64,000 nt of DNA from Terriglobia bacterium (GCA_020073395.1 JAIQFF010000001.1:51270-115269), one strand, 5' to 3'; shown: positions 8,061-18,248, numbered from the stretch's first letter. Notes: a model not told the origin generated them from the sequence alone. Program-made: numbers and translations.

Positions 8061-10591
8061 GGTTTGAGGGCGGCCTGGGTCTCCGGAGTCGTACTGAGAG
8101 TCACACGCGGCTGGTTCAAGGTTCCGGTGATGTTGAAGCCGCGGGCGCCATCACGGGACAGTTTGATATCCAGAACCCGACCCAGAGATGCGGTGCCGCT
8201 TAACTGGTAGATGCCGCCAGGAGTCTGCAGTTTGCCTGGTTCGATCTCGAACCTCCCCGCGCGCAAAAGCAGTTGTCCCGTGAACCGGTTGACTCGTAGC
8301 GGAGAGCTCTCCCCAGCCAGCGTGAGGTGCGGCAGCGAACCATCGCGAGCCTCCACCTGGAAACTTGCGTCGGCGTGAGAAAGCAATTCTGTCCTGGTCC
8401 AACCCAGAGTGGCGGCGCGATATTCGACATTTGCGGTGCCCGTGATCCAGGGGTCATGCATGGCCTCGGCGACTTGCCCCAGCGCAACTTTCTCCAGCGT
8501 GCCGTGGCCGCGATATGCCGGGGGATTGACCGTGAAATCCACTTGCCATTCGCCGGCGTGCCGTCCGCCTAACACCTCGGCCCGCAGGTTCGAAAGCTGA
8601 AGGCGGCCCTGCTCGAGCTCGACCTCGGCGGAGATCCGGTTTGCGACCAGATTGTGAATCAGAACGCGACCCGCCGTGAGCTTTCCCACCGCATGTATAG
8701 ACGCCAGATACGGTCTGGGTTGCGCCGGCGACGATAGAAAGCGATACCAGGGCTGTTTTCCGGGAACGGCATTCACCAGGCTACTCACGTTATCGGTCAC
8801 AAACTCGTCGGCGTGAAGGTCGAAGCGAATCACGCAAGCGCGAGGTGTATCGCATTGCCTGGGAATGGTCAACGATCCGCGAAATGTATTGCCGGCCGCG
8901 GAAGCAGTCAGCTTCCGCACTTCAGCAGAGCTGGGGGTCAGCTCAATACTTGCGGAGGCGATTTCCACCGGCTTATTCAAGCCCCGCACCCGGGTGTGGA
9001 CTGATATCAGTTGAGCTGTTCCCGTAACTGAGGGAGCCGCGAATCCGGCCCAGCCTCCGCCCACATGAAGACTGATGCGAGCTTCTCCGTTGGCTACGGG
9101 TTGAGGCGCCGGCAATCCGATGGTGCGGGCTACTTCCAGCAGGCGCTGAACTTCGACGTCTCCTTGCACCAGAAAGTTATAGCCTGAACGCGAAAACTGG
9201 CCGCGCACCGTGGCATTTGCAGGTCTGCCCAGGGCCAGATTGAAGGGACCAACCTCGACGCGCGCCTCATTCCTGGCGAAGATAGCCGACCTTCGACTGC
9301 CCGCGGTCCTCTGGTTCAGCTCCAAATCTCCACCCGAAGAAACGCTGAAAGGGATTTTGTCCAGAACGATCCGGGTGCTGGTGATCGGCGATCGAATATT
9401 CAAAGCCAGGACTTCACCACCGCCTTGCCAGACTGGTGCCATCCCGCTCGTGCCGGGTTTGCGCCGCAGCGTGACATTAGCGTCCATCTTGCCGGCGGCG
9501 ATGATGTCAGTGGGCACATTCTTCTTCACCCGCCGGGCGAATTCTACCAGCGGCTGGATGGGCAGGCTGCGGACGAGCATGGTCAAATCGTAGGCACCGG
9601 GCGAGGGGGCAAGGCTGCCGCTCAACGCGATTTCGCCGTCGCCCACGGGGGCGCGGCAGGCCAGCGCGGAGAGAACGTGGTCGGTGGTACTGTAGCGGCC
9701 GCTGCATCGTGCCGCCAGGCGCAAGGCTGGATCGCCGGAAATGTCGTAACGGCGGAAGTCCTCGATGGAAGCGTCTGTGTTTACCTGCAGGTCCTTGGGT
9801 GTGCCCGTCAAGGTAGCCGAGAGACGGACGGCGCCTCTCCATCCCTTGTCCTGGCCCAGAGTGAGCTTCGTCACCTGGCCCAGTTGAGCCCCTTCCCACT
9901 GCACCGTGAATTGCACTGGCGTTTCATGCAGACTTGCCGAGCGCTGCCACGACCCGTCCACTGCCAGCCGGCCGGTGTCACTGAGGTTGAAATCGGTCCG
10001 CGTCGGTTGGGCTTTCAAGCGGATGCCCCAGGCATTTTCGGAGCCTTGCCACAAAGCAAAATTGGCTTCGGTCAGGGTGTAGGACTTTTTTTCCTGGCCA
10101 AACTTGACGTTGATGCGGCCGTGGTCAGCTTCAATGTAGGGGAAGCCAGGTCGTACCTCTCCACTCGTTTTGGCAGTGGGCGCAACCGCCGTGCTGGCGG
10201 CACGCTCGACCAGTTTTTCCAGATTCCAGCGGCCCTCGTTATTGCGCACCAGGTTGAGACTGGGCTCGGTAAGGCTGAGGCGGGCGATCTCCAGGCGGCC
10301 TCGCAGCAGGGAACTGACGCGCACCGTGGCGACGACGTCGGAAGACTGCAACACCGGCTCGGCGCCGAACTCGGGGTCTTCGTGGACGACAAAATTTTCC
10401 AGATCAAAACCGGGCTGAGGCAACAGACGCAGAGTTACAGATCCCACGTCCACAGGCCGCCCTAACGCCAGGCTGATCGAGCGCACGATGCGGGTGCGCA
10501 GGCGCTGCGCCCCGGGACGTATCAGAAACAGCGCCAGCACCAGTACGATACCGGTGACCACCTGCCCGCGCCTGGACCGCAGAAATCTCAA
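8057..10591 (-). CDS. AsmA-family protein
   Basis: N-terminal TM followed by ISLALGRPVDVGSVTLRLLPQPGFDLENFVVHEDPEFG...NNEGRWNLEKL, typical AsmA N-terminal region; long beta-rich body. Confidence 0.85.
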   Translation of the reverse strand: MRFLRSRRGQVVTGIVLVLALFLIRPGAQRLRTRIVRSISLALGRPVDVGSVTLRLLPQPGFDLENFVVHEDPEFGAEPVLQSSDVVATVRVSSLLRGRLEIARLSLTEPSLNLVRNNEGRWNLEKLVERAASTAVAPTAKTSGEVRPGFPYIEADHGRINVKFGQEKKSYTLTEANFALWQGSENAWGIRLKAQPTRTDFNLSDTGRLAVDGSWQRSASLHETPVQFTVQWEGAQLGQVTKLTLGQDKGWRGAVRLSATLTGTPKDLQVNTDASIEDFRRYDISGDPALRLAARCSGRYSTTDHVLSALACRAPVGDGEIALSGSLAPSPGAYDLTMLVRSLPIQPLVEFARRVKKNVPTDIIAAGKMDANVTLRRKPGTSGMAPVWQGGGEVLALNIRSPITSTRIVLDKIPFSVSSGGDLELNQRTAGSRRSAIFARNEARVEVGPFNLALGRPANATVRGQFSRSGYNFLVQGDVEVQRLLEVARTIGLPAPQPVANGEARISLHVGGGWAGFAAPSVTGTAQLISVHTRVRGLNKPVEIASASIELTPSSAEVRKLTASAAGNTFRGSLTIPRQCDTPRACVIRFDLHADEFVTDNVSSLVNAVPGKQPWYRFLSSPAQPRPYLASIHAVGKLTAGRVLIHNLVANRISAEVELEQGRLQLSNLRAEVLGGRHAGEWQVDFTVNPPAYRGHGTLEKVALGQVAEAMHDPWITGTANVEYRAATLGWTRTELLSHADASFQVEARDGSLPHLTLAGESSPLRVNRFTGQLLLRAGRFEIEPGKLQTPGGIYQLSGTASLGRVLDIKLSRDGARGFNITGTLNQPRVTLSTTPETQAALKP

Positions 10592-11355
10592 CGAACCACC
10601 TTCAACGTACGCTTCCAGCGCGTCTCGTCAAAGAAATGAATTATGACGTGCGCCAGAAATCCCACTCGCTCGGTGATCGCCGTATGCAGATACTGGTTGG
10701 GCGGCGTCTCGAACGACCAGTAGATGAACATGGGCCTCCCGATCACATTCTCCTTCGGGATAAATCCCCAATAGCGGCTGTCATAACTTACGTCGCGATT
10801 ATCTCCCATGGCGAAATAGCTGTTGGGAGGCACGACCAGGTCGTCGCCCTGGATATATTGCGGTAGGAGTTGTTGCCAGTCCGAAAACAGGCGGTTGTAG
10901 TCGGACGGCGGCACGGCCGGGAAGTTGTCGCGATAGTCGTTCGGACCTTGGTCGGGATCATGGATGACATAGGGCTCATCCAGTTTTTCGCCATTGCGAA
11001 ACACTACGCCATTGCGCAAATGGATGCGGTCTCCGGGAATTCCGATGATCCGCTTCACCACGTAAAGGCCCGGCTCCGCAGGCGAAAGGAAGACCACGAT
11101 GTCCTGCCGCCGTATCTCCCGGTAGGGAAGCAGCGGGCCGGTCCAGTGCGTGGCCGGAGCGAATTGCACCCGGTTCACGAAGACATGGTCGCCGATCAGC
11201 AGGGTGTTCTCCATGGAACTGGAGGGAATCTCAAAGGCCTGCAGGACGAAAGTAATAATGAACAGGCCGGTGACCAGCACGGCGGCCAGGGATGCCAGAA
11301 ACTCGACGGTAGTCTCGCGCGGCTTTTCTTCCGGCTTTGTTTCTTTCTTGGGCAC
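10588..11355 (-). CDS. lepB: Signal peptidase I
   Basis: PSSSMENTLLIGDHVFVNR, KRIIGIPGDRIHLRNG, GDNRDVSYDSRYWGFIP. Confidence 0.95.
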   Translation of the reverse strand: MPKKETKPEEKPRETTVEFLASLAAVLVTGLFIITFVLQAFEIPSSSMENTLLIGDHVFVNRVQFAPATHWTGPLLPYREIRRQDIVVFLSPAEPGLYVVKRIIGIPGDRIHLRNGVVFRNGEKLDEPYVIHDPDQGPNDYRDNFPAVPPSDYNRLFSDWQQLLPQYIQGDDLVVPPNSYFAMGDNRDVSYDSRYWGFIPKENVIGRPMFIYWSFETPPNQYLHTAITERVGFLAHVIIHFFDETRWKRTLKVVR

Positions 11356-11388
11356 GGGATATTTTCTCGCTCCGACGCTGCTTTCGCT

Positions 11389-12174
11389 CTATTGAACCAC
11401 TCGAAACGTGCGGTCCCACCGGGTCATCTGGAACACGTGGGTCGCGGCATAGGCGAAGTGGATGAGTTTATCACCCGCTGTGGGTGAAGCCGGCATATCC
11501 TGGTCCGTCTTACGGACCGACCAGTAGATCAGCAGCGGACGTCCGATGACATTTTCCTGGGGCACGAACCCCCAGTAGCGGCTGTCCAGACTCTCATCCC
11601 GATTATCGCCCAGCACGAAATAGTTTCCCTGGGGAATAATCAGTTCGTTGTCCTCGACCAGCTTTTTCATCTCCAGCCACCAGCCTCCTTCCAGGCCGGG
11701 AACGGGAAGGTTGAGCCGCGGGAACTCGTCGCGAAAGGTGTCGTGTACGCCGGAACTATAGCGGACGTAGGGCTCCTGGAGAGGGTGGCCGTTGACATAC
11801 ACTTGCCGGTTGATCAGGCGGACGCGGTCCCCCGGCACGCCTACCACGCGCTTCACAAAATGCTGGGAGGGATGGACGGGGTAGCGAAAAACAATAATGT
11901 CTCCCCGGCGCACTTGTTTGTACGGTATGAAATGGTCGGAGAAACTGCTTCCGCCATAGCGGAGCTTGTCCACCAGAAGGTAGTCCCCGATCAGCAGGGT
12001 GTTCTCCATGGATTCGGACGGAATCTGGAACGCCTGCACGATGAAGGTGATGACAAAAACGGCGATGACTACGGTCGCCAGCAACGACTGCAGCGAACTT
12101 ATTGTGTCCGCAGGCGGACGCCTATCCTTCACTTCTGCCACTTCTGCTTCGGCGGTTACTGGCATGGTGGTCAC
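11389..12174 (-). CDS. lepB: Signal peptidase I (second, tandem copy)
   Basis: PSESMENTLLIGDYLLVDK, KRVVGVPGDRVRLINR, GDNRDESLDSRYWGFVP. Confidence 0.95.
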   Translation of the reverse strand: MTTMPVTAEAEVAEVKDRRPPADTISSLQSLLATVVIAVFVITFIVQAFQIPSESMENTLLIGDYLLVDKLRYGGSSFSDHFIPYKQVRRGDIIVFRYPVHPSQHFVKRVVGVPGDRVRLINRQVYVNGHPLQEPYVRYSSGVHDTFRDEFPRLNLPVPGLEGGWWLEMKKLVEDNELIIPQGNYFVLGDNRDESLDSRYWGFVPQENVIGRPLLIYWSVRKTDQDMPASPTAGDKLIHFAYAATHVFQMTRWDRTFRVVQ

Positions 12175-12965
12175 TGGGTGTGCCCGTTGCGCTTGGTTCT
12201 GCCGTTGGCCTCGAGGGGCACAGTGCGCAGATATTCCAGCACCTGGCGGGCGGCGTCCTGCTCTGCATTTTTCTTGGTCGAACCATCTGCCCGTCCGATG
12301 AATTCTGCTTTGCCGGTACTCTCCAGCGGCTGCAGGCGTGCCTCTACGGTGAAAGTCTTGCTGTGTTCCGGGCCACGTTCTTTCACCAGCGCATAAGTGG
12401 GTTGGGGTCTTCCGGTGGCCTGCAACTTTTCCTGTAACGCCGACTTGTAATCGGTCACCGGCAGGCTGCTGCCATTGGAAGCAATCCGTTCCAGTTCCGG
12501 GATGACGATGGACTGCAGCACAAAGCGGCGGGCGGCGTCCAGGCCGCCGTCAAGGTAGATGGCCGCCAGGACAGCCTCCAGCGCATCCACCAGCAGGGCA
12601 GTCTTATTGCGGCCTCCACTCTTCTCCTCACCTCGCCCCAGGTTCAGGTAGTGTCCTAACTCCAACTCCTGGGCCACTCCGATCAGGTGCTTTTCGCTTA
12701 CCAGGTGCGCCCTGAGCTTGGAGAGTTCTCCCTCCCGAAAGCTGGGAAAGCGGTTATACAGTTCCTCCGTAGTTACAAATCCCAGGACAGCATCTCCCAA
12801 AAACTCCAGTTGCTCATTGTCCGCCACCCGTGCTGCTCCGGCCGTTTGCAGCGCTTCCAGTTCGCGCGCCTGGGAACTGTGGGTCAAGGCCTGCTCCAGC
12901 AGTTCCGCCCGCTGGAAACGGTACGCGAGAGCGGCTTGCAGGAGCGCAATGTCACGCGGCTTCAT
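12171..12965 (-). CDS. rnc: Ribonuclease III
   Basis: NEQLEFLGDAVLGFVTTEELY signature and C-terminal dsRBD (DYKSALQEKLQATGRPQPTY...AEQDAARQVLEYL). Confidence 0.96.
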   Translation of the reverse strand: MKPRDIALLQAALAYRFQRAELLEQALTHSSQARELEALQTAGAARVADNEQLEFLGDAVLGFVTTEELYNRFPSFREGELSKLRAHLVSEKHLIGVAQELELGHYLNLGRGEEKSGGRNKTALLVDALEAVLAAIYLDGGLDAARRFVLQSIVIPELERIASNGSSLPVTDYKSALQEKLQATGRPQPTYALVKERGPEHSKTFTVEARLQPLESTGKAEFIGRADGSTKKNAEQDAARQVLEYLRTVPLEANGRTKRNGHTQ

Positions 12966-12977
12966 GGTTTGGGTGGA

Positions 12978-13075
12978 GCGATGTCGGACTTCGGACTTCG
13001 GACCCCGGACTTCGACACTCTGGGATTTGCGAAAGTCCGAGGTCTGAGGCTCGACGTCCGAAGTCCGGTCCCTCC
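12978..13075. repeat. Reiterated-word inverted repeat between rnc and TPR gene
   Basis: cggacttcggacttcggaccccggacttc ... gaaagtccgaggtctgaggctcgacgtccgaagtccgg. Confidence 0.8.
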
Positions 13076-13077
13076 CG

Positions 13078-13953
13078 CTAATTCTTGGGCGCAGGATTCT
13101 GTGCGCTGGCAGGCGGCTTGCCGGCCGCCGGGGCGCCGCCGGTCAGCTGAACCAGGCGATCCCGTTCGTTGCGTGACAGAGTGGCGAGGGTCGTGCCTTG
13201 GCTTCCTTCAGTCATCTGCACCGCCTGATTCGCGTACTTCAACGCCTCCGCGTACTTTTCCTGTTTGTCCAGCGAGAGTGCCAGGCGCAGCACGGCCAGG
13301 GGATCGGGCTGGGAAGGGAAGGCATCAAGCGACTTGTGAAAATAGCCTTCCGCGTCCGAATACTTTTCCCGGGTGTACTGGATAGTACCCAGCACATAAT
13401 AGGCGCTGGAGCGCAGGAACCCCTTATAGGCATCCACCTTGTCCTGCGGAGTTCCAGGCGGCACCGTGATGTCGGTGTCAGTCGTCTCCACCGCATGCAG
13501 CGCCAGTTTCGTGCCTTCATCCAGGCGTTGATCTTTATCCAGGTCGGTCTCCCGGGTGCGCTCCGCCAGGACCTGGGCCACACCTACCAGCGCTTCCGGG
13601 TCATCCGGATCGAGCTTCAGCACCTTGCGTCCCATTTCCATCATCTTGTCGGGGTTGTTCCCACTCTGATAGCCGTGCATGGCGGTGCGGTACAGCAGGA
13701 TCTTCAGTTCGCTGTCGGGGAACTTGGCGGCAAAATCGTCCGCCCCTTTTTCCAGGGCTGCGGGATCATTGGCGTTGGCGGCGGCAACCTTGTAGGCATC
13801 GAACTCGGGCTGAGTCTTGGCTTGGGGTGGCCGCTTTCCCTGGGGTGGTGCTGTGGTGGCCGCGGTACCTGCCGGCGCGGGAGGCGTCTGGGTTTGCGCC
13901 GATACCAATGTAGCCAGCGCCAGTATCACGACTAGCATCGCTGCTTGCTTCAT
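13078..13953 (-). CDS. Secreted tetratricopeptide-repeat protein
   Basis: Signal peptide from MKQAAMLVVILALATLVSAQ; TPR-like repeats (YSDAEGYFHKSLDAFPSQPDPLAVLRLALS). Start chosen at 13953. Confidence 0.8.
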   Translation of the reverse strand: MKQAAMLVVILALATLVSAQTQTPPAPAGTAATTAPPQGKRPPQAKTQPEFDAYKVAAANANDPAALEKGADDFAAKFPDSELKILLYRTAMHGYQSGNNPDKMMEMGRKVLKLDPDDPEALVGVAQVLAERTRETDLDKDQRLDEGTKLALHAVETTDTDITVPPGTPQDKVDAYKGFLRSSAYYVLGTIQYTREKYSDAEGYFHKSLDAFPSQPDPLAVLRLALSLDKQEKYAEALKYANQAVQMTEGSQGTTLATLSRNERDRLVQLTGGAPAAGKPPASAQNPAPKN

Positions 13954-14008
13954 GCTCTCTCCTTGGGCAATATCTGATTCGTCCCTTTCGATGATTGCTG
14001 TTGTTACT

Positions 14009-15481
14009 CTACTGCGAGCGGCGGGTGGGTTCATACGGCTTCTGCAAACCCCGTTCAGCCGCCGCCTTGGCTTCGGGCAGCCCCGAGCCCGCGGTCGCTG
14101 CCGCCCGGTAATGGTCCATCGCCGCGTCGCGGTCTTCCTGCAAGTCAAAAATTCTTCCCAGGTAGATATGCGACCAGGCTACCACCTTCGGTTCATGCGC
14201 CACTTCCAGCGCCCGCTCGAAATAATTCCGCGCTCCCTGCATGTCGGAGTTATGAGTGGCCACCTCCGCCAGAATAAAAAGCGCCCGGCCCGGATCCTCG
14301 TTCTTTTCGTCCAGCGCCTCCTGGGCCAGTTTTTGCGCGCTTTCGGCATCGCCCGCCGAAAGCCGCTGTTCGGCCGCGATCAGCAATTTACCCTCGTGCG
14401 GCCGCGAAAGATGCAGCAGTTCGGTATCGGATGTGGAGGCAAACGTTACTTGCGCCGCCCGCTTCCGCTCTTTTCCCACATCGATGCCGCTGACCAGATC
14501 GCCATAGGCATGGCTGAGTCCGGCCGGGTCCTTCTCAAACCGGAGCAACGCTTCATAAAAATAAGTGGTCAGGATGAAGCCCTGCTGGGTTGACGTCTGA
14601 ACCGCCTGCTGACGCTCCGTTTCGGGAGCTTTGCTCGATCCCGTCGTACGCGCCTCGATCGCCCGGATGAAGCATTCGGTCACCAGCAGGGAGGCGTCGC
14701 TCTTGAAATTTTGATCCATGGGCGCCGTCTTGACGGTTTCGCGCAGCGGTTCCAGACGCTTCATCGTCATCGGGTACTTCATGGCCAGCGGGTCCAGCAA
14801 GTAGTGCAGATAAGTGTGCCGGATCTGCTCCATCTTGAGCCCGGAGCCTGGCCCCGGAGAAATCACCACATAATAGTCGGATCCGTAGTTGCGGGCGTTG
14901 GTTTGCCCCGGCGCGCCCATGGGATCAATGTAGACAGTGAAGCCCCGTCCCAGCCGGGAGGACGACGGAAGTTTCAGATAAATTTCCGTGTCGAACATCA
15001 TCTTGGCCAGCGCCTCGTGATAGCGCCCGGTCAACCCAGAGTAGGCCTGACTATCTCGCTCCCAGATGTCATGCAAGCCCGTCTTGGCGGCGAAATTTTG
15101 CAGCAGCGGCAGGATTCCTATAACAGCGGTGGCATCCGGAGGCAGGTCCGCATCCTTCACCTTCGCCGTGAGGGCGGGCGGCGGGTTCAGGTAGAGCGCG
15201 AGTGACACGTATTGGGCCAGCGTTTTTGAAGCATCCGGCTGCTGGTGCTCCTGATAGAACTGGCACATCGCCTGGGTCGCATCCGTGGCTTCCTGCGAGC
15301 TCTGGCGGGCGTGAGCTACCTCGGAACGTACCTGCGAACGTAGCGGGTCGGAGACGCCTAATTCCTGGTCGTATCCACAAGTGTTGATGGCCGTAAGCAC
15401 GGTGAAAAGAGTTTCACTGGTGTCCAGAGCCACCGGACTCTGGTTTTGCGCCGGCGACAACTCGGCCAGCAGCGCAAACAA
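14009..15481 (-). CDS. TPR-containing hypothetical protein
   Basis: C-terminal TPR region (PGRALFILAEVATHNSDMQGARNYFERALEVAHEPKVVAWSHIYLGRI); apparent TTG start, so exact start uncertain. Confidence 0.75.
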   Translation of the reverse strand: MFALLAELSPAQNQSPVALDTSETLFTVLTAINTCGYDQELGVSDPLRSQVRSEVAHARQSSQEATDATQAMCQFYQEHQQPDASKTLAQYVSLALYLNPPPALTAKVKDADLPPDATAVIGILPLLQNFAAKTGLHDIWERDSQAYSGLTGRYHEALAKMMFDTEIYLKLPSSSRLGRGFTVYIDPMGAPGQTNARNYGSDYYVVISPGPGSGLKMEQIRHTYLHYLLDPLAMKYPMTMKRLEPLRETVKTAPMDQNFKSDASLLVTECFIRAIEARTTGSSKAPETERQQAVQTSTQQGFILTTYFYEALLRFEKDPAGLSHAYGDLVSGIDVGKERKRAAQVTFASTSDTELLHLSRPHEGKLLIAAEQRLSAGDAESAQKLAQEALDEKNEDPGRALFILAEVATHNSDMQGARNYFERALEVAHEPKVVAWSHIYLGRIFDLQEDRDAAMDHYRAAATAGSGLPEAKAAAERGLQKPYEPTRRSQ

Positions 15482-15660
15482 GGCCGCGTAAAGCGAGCGT
15501 CTAAACCTGGAACTCAGGGAAACCTCCTGCAGGCTGGCCGGAATGCGGATTACTATCTAACCAAGTGTAAGGGGTGTCCGCCGCAGAATCAATGGACGTT
15601 GTTGCAGCTTTTTACTCGGGACGCCCACTTTACCACCGGGCGGCCAAGCGCCCCAAGGCG

Positions 15661-16335
15661 CTACCCCTTCACGCTGACTCGTGAGAATGACAGTATCGCC
15701 CGCCCCGTAGTCGGCCTGCCCATGGAAAGCGCGGGACGGAACGTGGTGAAGGTGGTAAAGATGAGCATGTTTTTCTTTACTTGCGGCAGCAACGAGCTGT
15801 CTTCCTTGGAATCGGAAAGAATGCGATAGTCCTGCACCCGTCCCTGGGGGTCCACATAGGCCTCTATTACCAGTGAATCGTCGTTGATGGAATCCAGCGC
15901 CGAACCGAAAGCCGATTGTTGCAACTGCGGCGCGGTGTGCAGCAACAAGGGGACATCAGAATTGTCCGCCTGCAGAGGCGCCAAAAATCCCATCAAGACC
16001 ACGAAAATCACTACTGCCGCCGCCAGGCCCGCCGTTGCCGGCACCATGAAGAGGTCAAGGGCGTTGTCAAAACGTACACGAAGCCCGTCCAGATACCGGC
16101 GCCGGGATTGTGCTACCTCCTGCGAAATCGCGACACGAAGTTTCAATGCCAGGTCAGCGGGCGCCTTCCGGCGGCCTACCCGGGCCAGCAGGTTCTGGGT
16201 TTGCCGCAGCGAAGCATAGTGCCGGCTGCAACGGTCGCAGCCTTCCAGGTGATGGCTCAGGTCGCGCATCTGCCGGCCGGTAACCGCCCCATCGAGGTAG
16301 GAAGAAAACAACGGTCTGGCTTGGGTGCACGTCAT
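15661..16335 (-). CDS. Anti-sigma factor (zinc-finger) with a C-terminal TonB-like periplasmic domain
   Basis: HHLEGCDRCSRHYA zf-HC2 motif, TM segment, C-terminal region resembling TonB C-terminal fold; ATGA-coupled to sigma factor. Confidence 0.85.
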   Translation of the reverse strand: MTCTQARPLFSSYLDGAVTGRQMRDLSHHLEGCDRCSRHYASLRQTQNLLARVGRRKAPADLALKLRVAISQEVAQSRRRYLDGLRVRFDNALDLFMVPATAGLAAAVVIFVVLMGFLAPLQADNSDVPLLLHTAPQLQQSAFGSALDSINDDSLVIEAYVDPQGRVQDYRILSDSKEDSSLLPQVKKNMLIFTTFTTFRPALSMGRPTTGRAILSFSRVSVKG

Positions 16336-17063
16336 CGTGTGACCTCAATCGCAGAAATCACGCAGCCGGTCGGGCGTTCTTTAACTTCTCCGGGCGCTTG
16401 CAGGCCGAGTTGTTCCCCATTTTCCATTACATATCCCGTCAGACGCCGTCGCAGGGCCTCCCGGCCGCGAGTCAGCCGCGACTTCACTGTTCCCAGGGAA
16501 ACATCCGTAATTTCCGCTATCTCTTCGTACGACATTTCTTCCAAGTCGCGCAAGATAACCGTGGTGCGGTAGGGCTCCGAGATCTGCCGCAATTCCTCCT
16601 CGACGCGCGCCCGGACTTCCTCGTGGACCACCATGTCGAACGGCGATTCGCTTTCATCCATCAGGATATCGCGCATTCCCGATGCGCCGAGCCCGCAGTC
16701 GTCCAGATTCGGTTCGATCGAGGTTTCCTTCGCCTTGTGCCGGAACCACCAGCGCCTCCGGTTGGAAGCTTCGTGCACGGCAATGCGGTAAATCCAGGTC
16801 TTCAGACTGGATTCGCCGTGGAAATGTTTCATTCCACGAAAAACTTTGAGAAAGACTTCCTGCGTAGTATCGGCGGCGTCCGCCGGGTCCGCGACGATGC
16901 GATGAACCAGGCTATAAATGGGCTGGTGGAATTCCCCGATGAGCCACGCGTAAGCGTCTTCCGATCCCGCCTTCAGTTCGGCCACGATTGCCGACTGCTG
17001 GGCCCGGATTCCGATCGCGCCTGCCAGATCACCCAAGGTGGTTGCTCCCGCCATCAACGCCAT
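16332..17063 (-). CDS. ECF RNA polymerase sigma factor (RpoE-like)
   Basis: DAADTTQEVFLKVFRGMKHFHGESSLKTWIYRIAVHEASNRRRWW and MSYEEIAEITDVSLGTVKSRLTRGREALRRRL. Confidence 0.95.
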   Translation of the reverse strand: MALMAGATTLGDLAGAIGIRAQQSAIVAELKAGSEDAYAWLIGEFHQPIYSLVHRIVADPADAADTTQEVFLKVFRGMKHFHGESSLKTWIYRIAVHEASNRRRWWFRHKAKETSIEPNLDDCGLGASGMRDILMDESESPFDMVVHEEVRARVEEELRQISEPYRTTVILRDLEEMSYEEIAEITDVSLGTVKSRLTRGREALRRRLTGYVMENGEQLGLQAPGEVKERPTGCVISAIEVTR

Positions 17064-17151
17064 GGCGTAACCTCCCCATTATAGGTTCTTTCCCCCGCGC
17101 GCCCAAAAGTAAAACGCAGACTACGTGAGGCCAGGAAATCTGCCTGTTATG

Positions 17152-17181
17152 TATAGACCCCAGAGTGGCAGATAGAGTTCC
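17152..17181 (-). promoter_or_regulatory. Candidate ECF-type promoter upstream of the sigma/anti-sigma pair
   Basis: Reverse strand reads GGAACTC-TATCTGCCACTCTGG-GGTCTATA, resembling GGAAC / GTCTA sigma-E elements, about 90 nt before the sigma start codon. Confidence 0.45.
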
Positions 17182-17361
17182 ACCGTGGCAACTGTCCTGA
17201 TTTCAGTACTTTAGGGATGGCCTGCTAACGCTTTGCACAATCGGCGGGGCGAAGGTTCAAGGGTGCGAGTTTACTTTGCGTCCTTTGCAGCACTTTTTGC
17301 GCTCTTAAGCGTGGAGATTAAGCCCCTTACCGCAACGGACGAAAAGAGAACCAGGGCTGCG

Positions 17362-18090
17362 CTATTTTGGTGGGGTTCCCGTGGTGCTGGGGCTGGTCGT
17401 GCTGGGATTGGTGGTGCTGGGGCTGGCGGTGTTGGCGTGGGGCTTGACGACGGGCTTCTTTTTGACCGGCTTCTTTGGCGGCGCGTTATCGTCCACCACA
17501 ATCTTCTTGGGAGGCTCCGAAGGCGTGCTGGCCTGCGCGTTTTGCAGCGCCGTGCGCAGGCGGGTCACCTCCGCCTCTTTGGCTCCTGCCAGGGTTTCCA
17601 TGCGCTCGGCAAAGGAACGCCGCGCTCGCTCGAAGGCGCTGACATCGTTCTCCAGCGACTGGAACTCATCCTTGGAACCAAATGCTCCGGCCGATTCCGC
17701 CACCGATTCGAACACATCGTAGAGCGCGTCCAGATTGCGATAGAGCTTGAACGTGGAAGTGAGATTCTCTGGAGACGCCTTCAGTTCGGCGATAATCTCT
17801 GGCAACGCCGACTGCAGGTTGCGCTGGATGGATTCCATATTCCCCTGGGCCTGCCGTTTGCTGCCCGAGTCCGTCTTCCATTTCTCGATGCGTAGCTTGG
17901 CCAAGTCCACCTGCGCCGCCTGCGATGCCTGTTCCAGCTGCGAGAGCAACAGGTTCAGCTGATTGACGGAAGAATAGGACACCGGACCCTGAGGCGCGGG
18001 CTGGTTCGCGGAAATAACCTGTGCACCCACCGCCAGACAAAGCGGCAACAGGCACAAATATCGAAAACGCAAGAAAGGGTTTGGTTTCAT
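17362..18090 (-). CDS. Secreted hypothetical protein with coiled-coil character and T/S/P-rich tail
   Basis: Signal peptide, helical body, tail PHANTASPSTTNPSTTSPSTTGTPPK. Confidence 0.7.
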   Translation of the reverse strand: MKPNPFLRFRYLCLLPLCLAVGAQVISANQPAPQGPVSYSSVNQLNLLLSQLEQASQAAQVDLAKLRIEKWKTDSGSKRQAQGNMESIQRNLQSALPEIIAELKASPENLTSTFKLYRNLDALYDVFESVAESAGAFGSKDEFQSLENDVSAFERARRSFAERMETLAGAKEAEVTRLRTALQNAQASTPSEPPKKIVVDDNAPPKKPVKKKPVVKPHANTASPSTTNPSTTSPSTTGTPPK

Positions 18091-18248
18091 TAAGGTCGCC
18101 GCAAATCGTCACACAGAATACTAAGTTTCGCGGCTTTCGCAAAATTTACACCGTACTAGAGATGCTGGCAGTCAGCAGCGGGTTTGACTATCGATAGCCG
18201 GTAGGCGAGAATTGAGTTGCTCGAGTCCCCTCGTACAAATTCTCACGT

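Noticed and set aside
9425-10465. 346-aa + strand ORF
   Set aside because: Antisense to the AsmA-like gene; no motif support.
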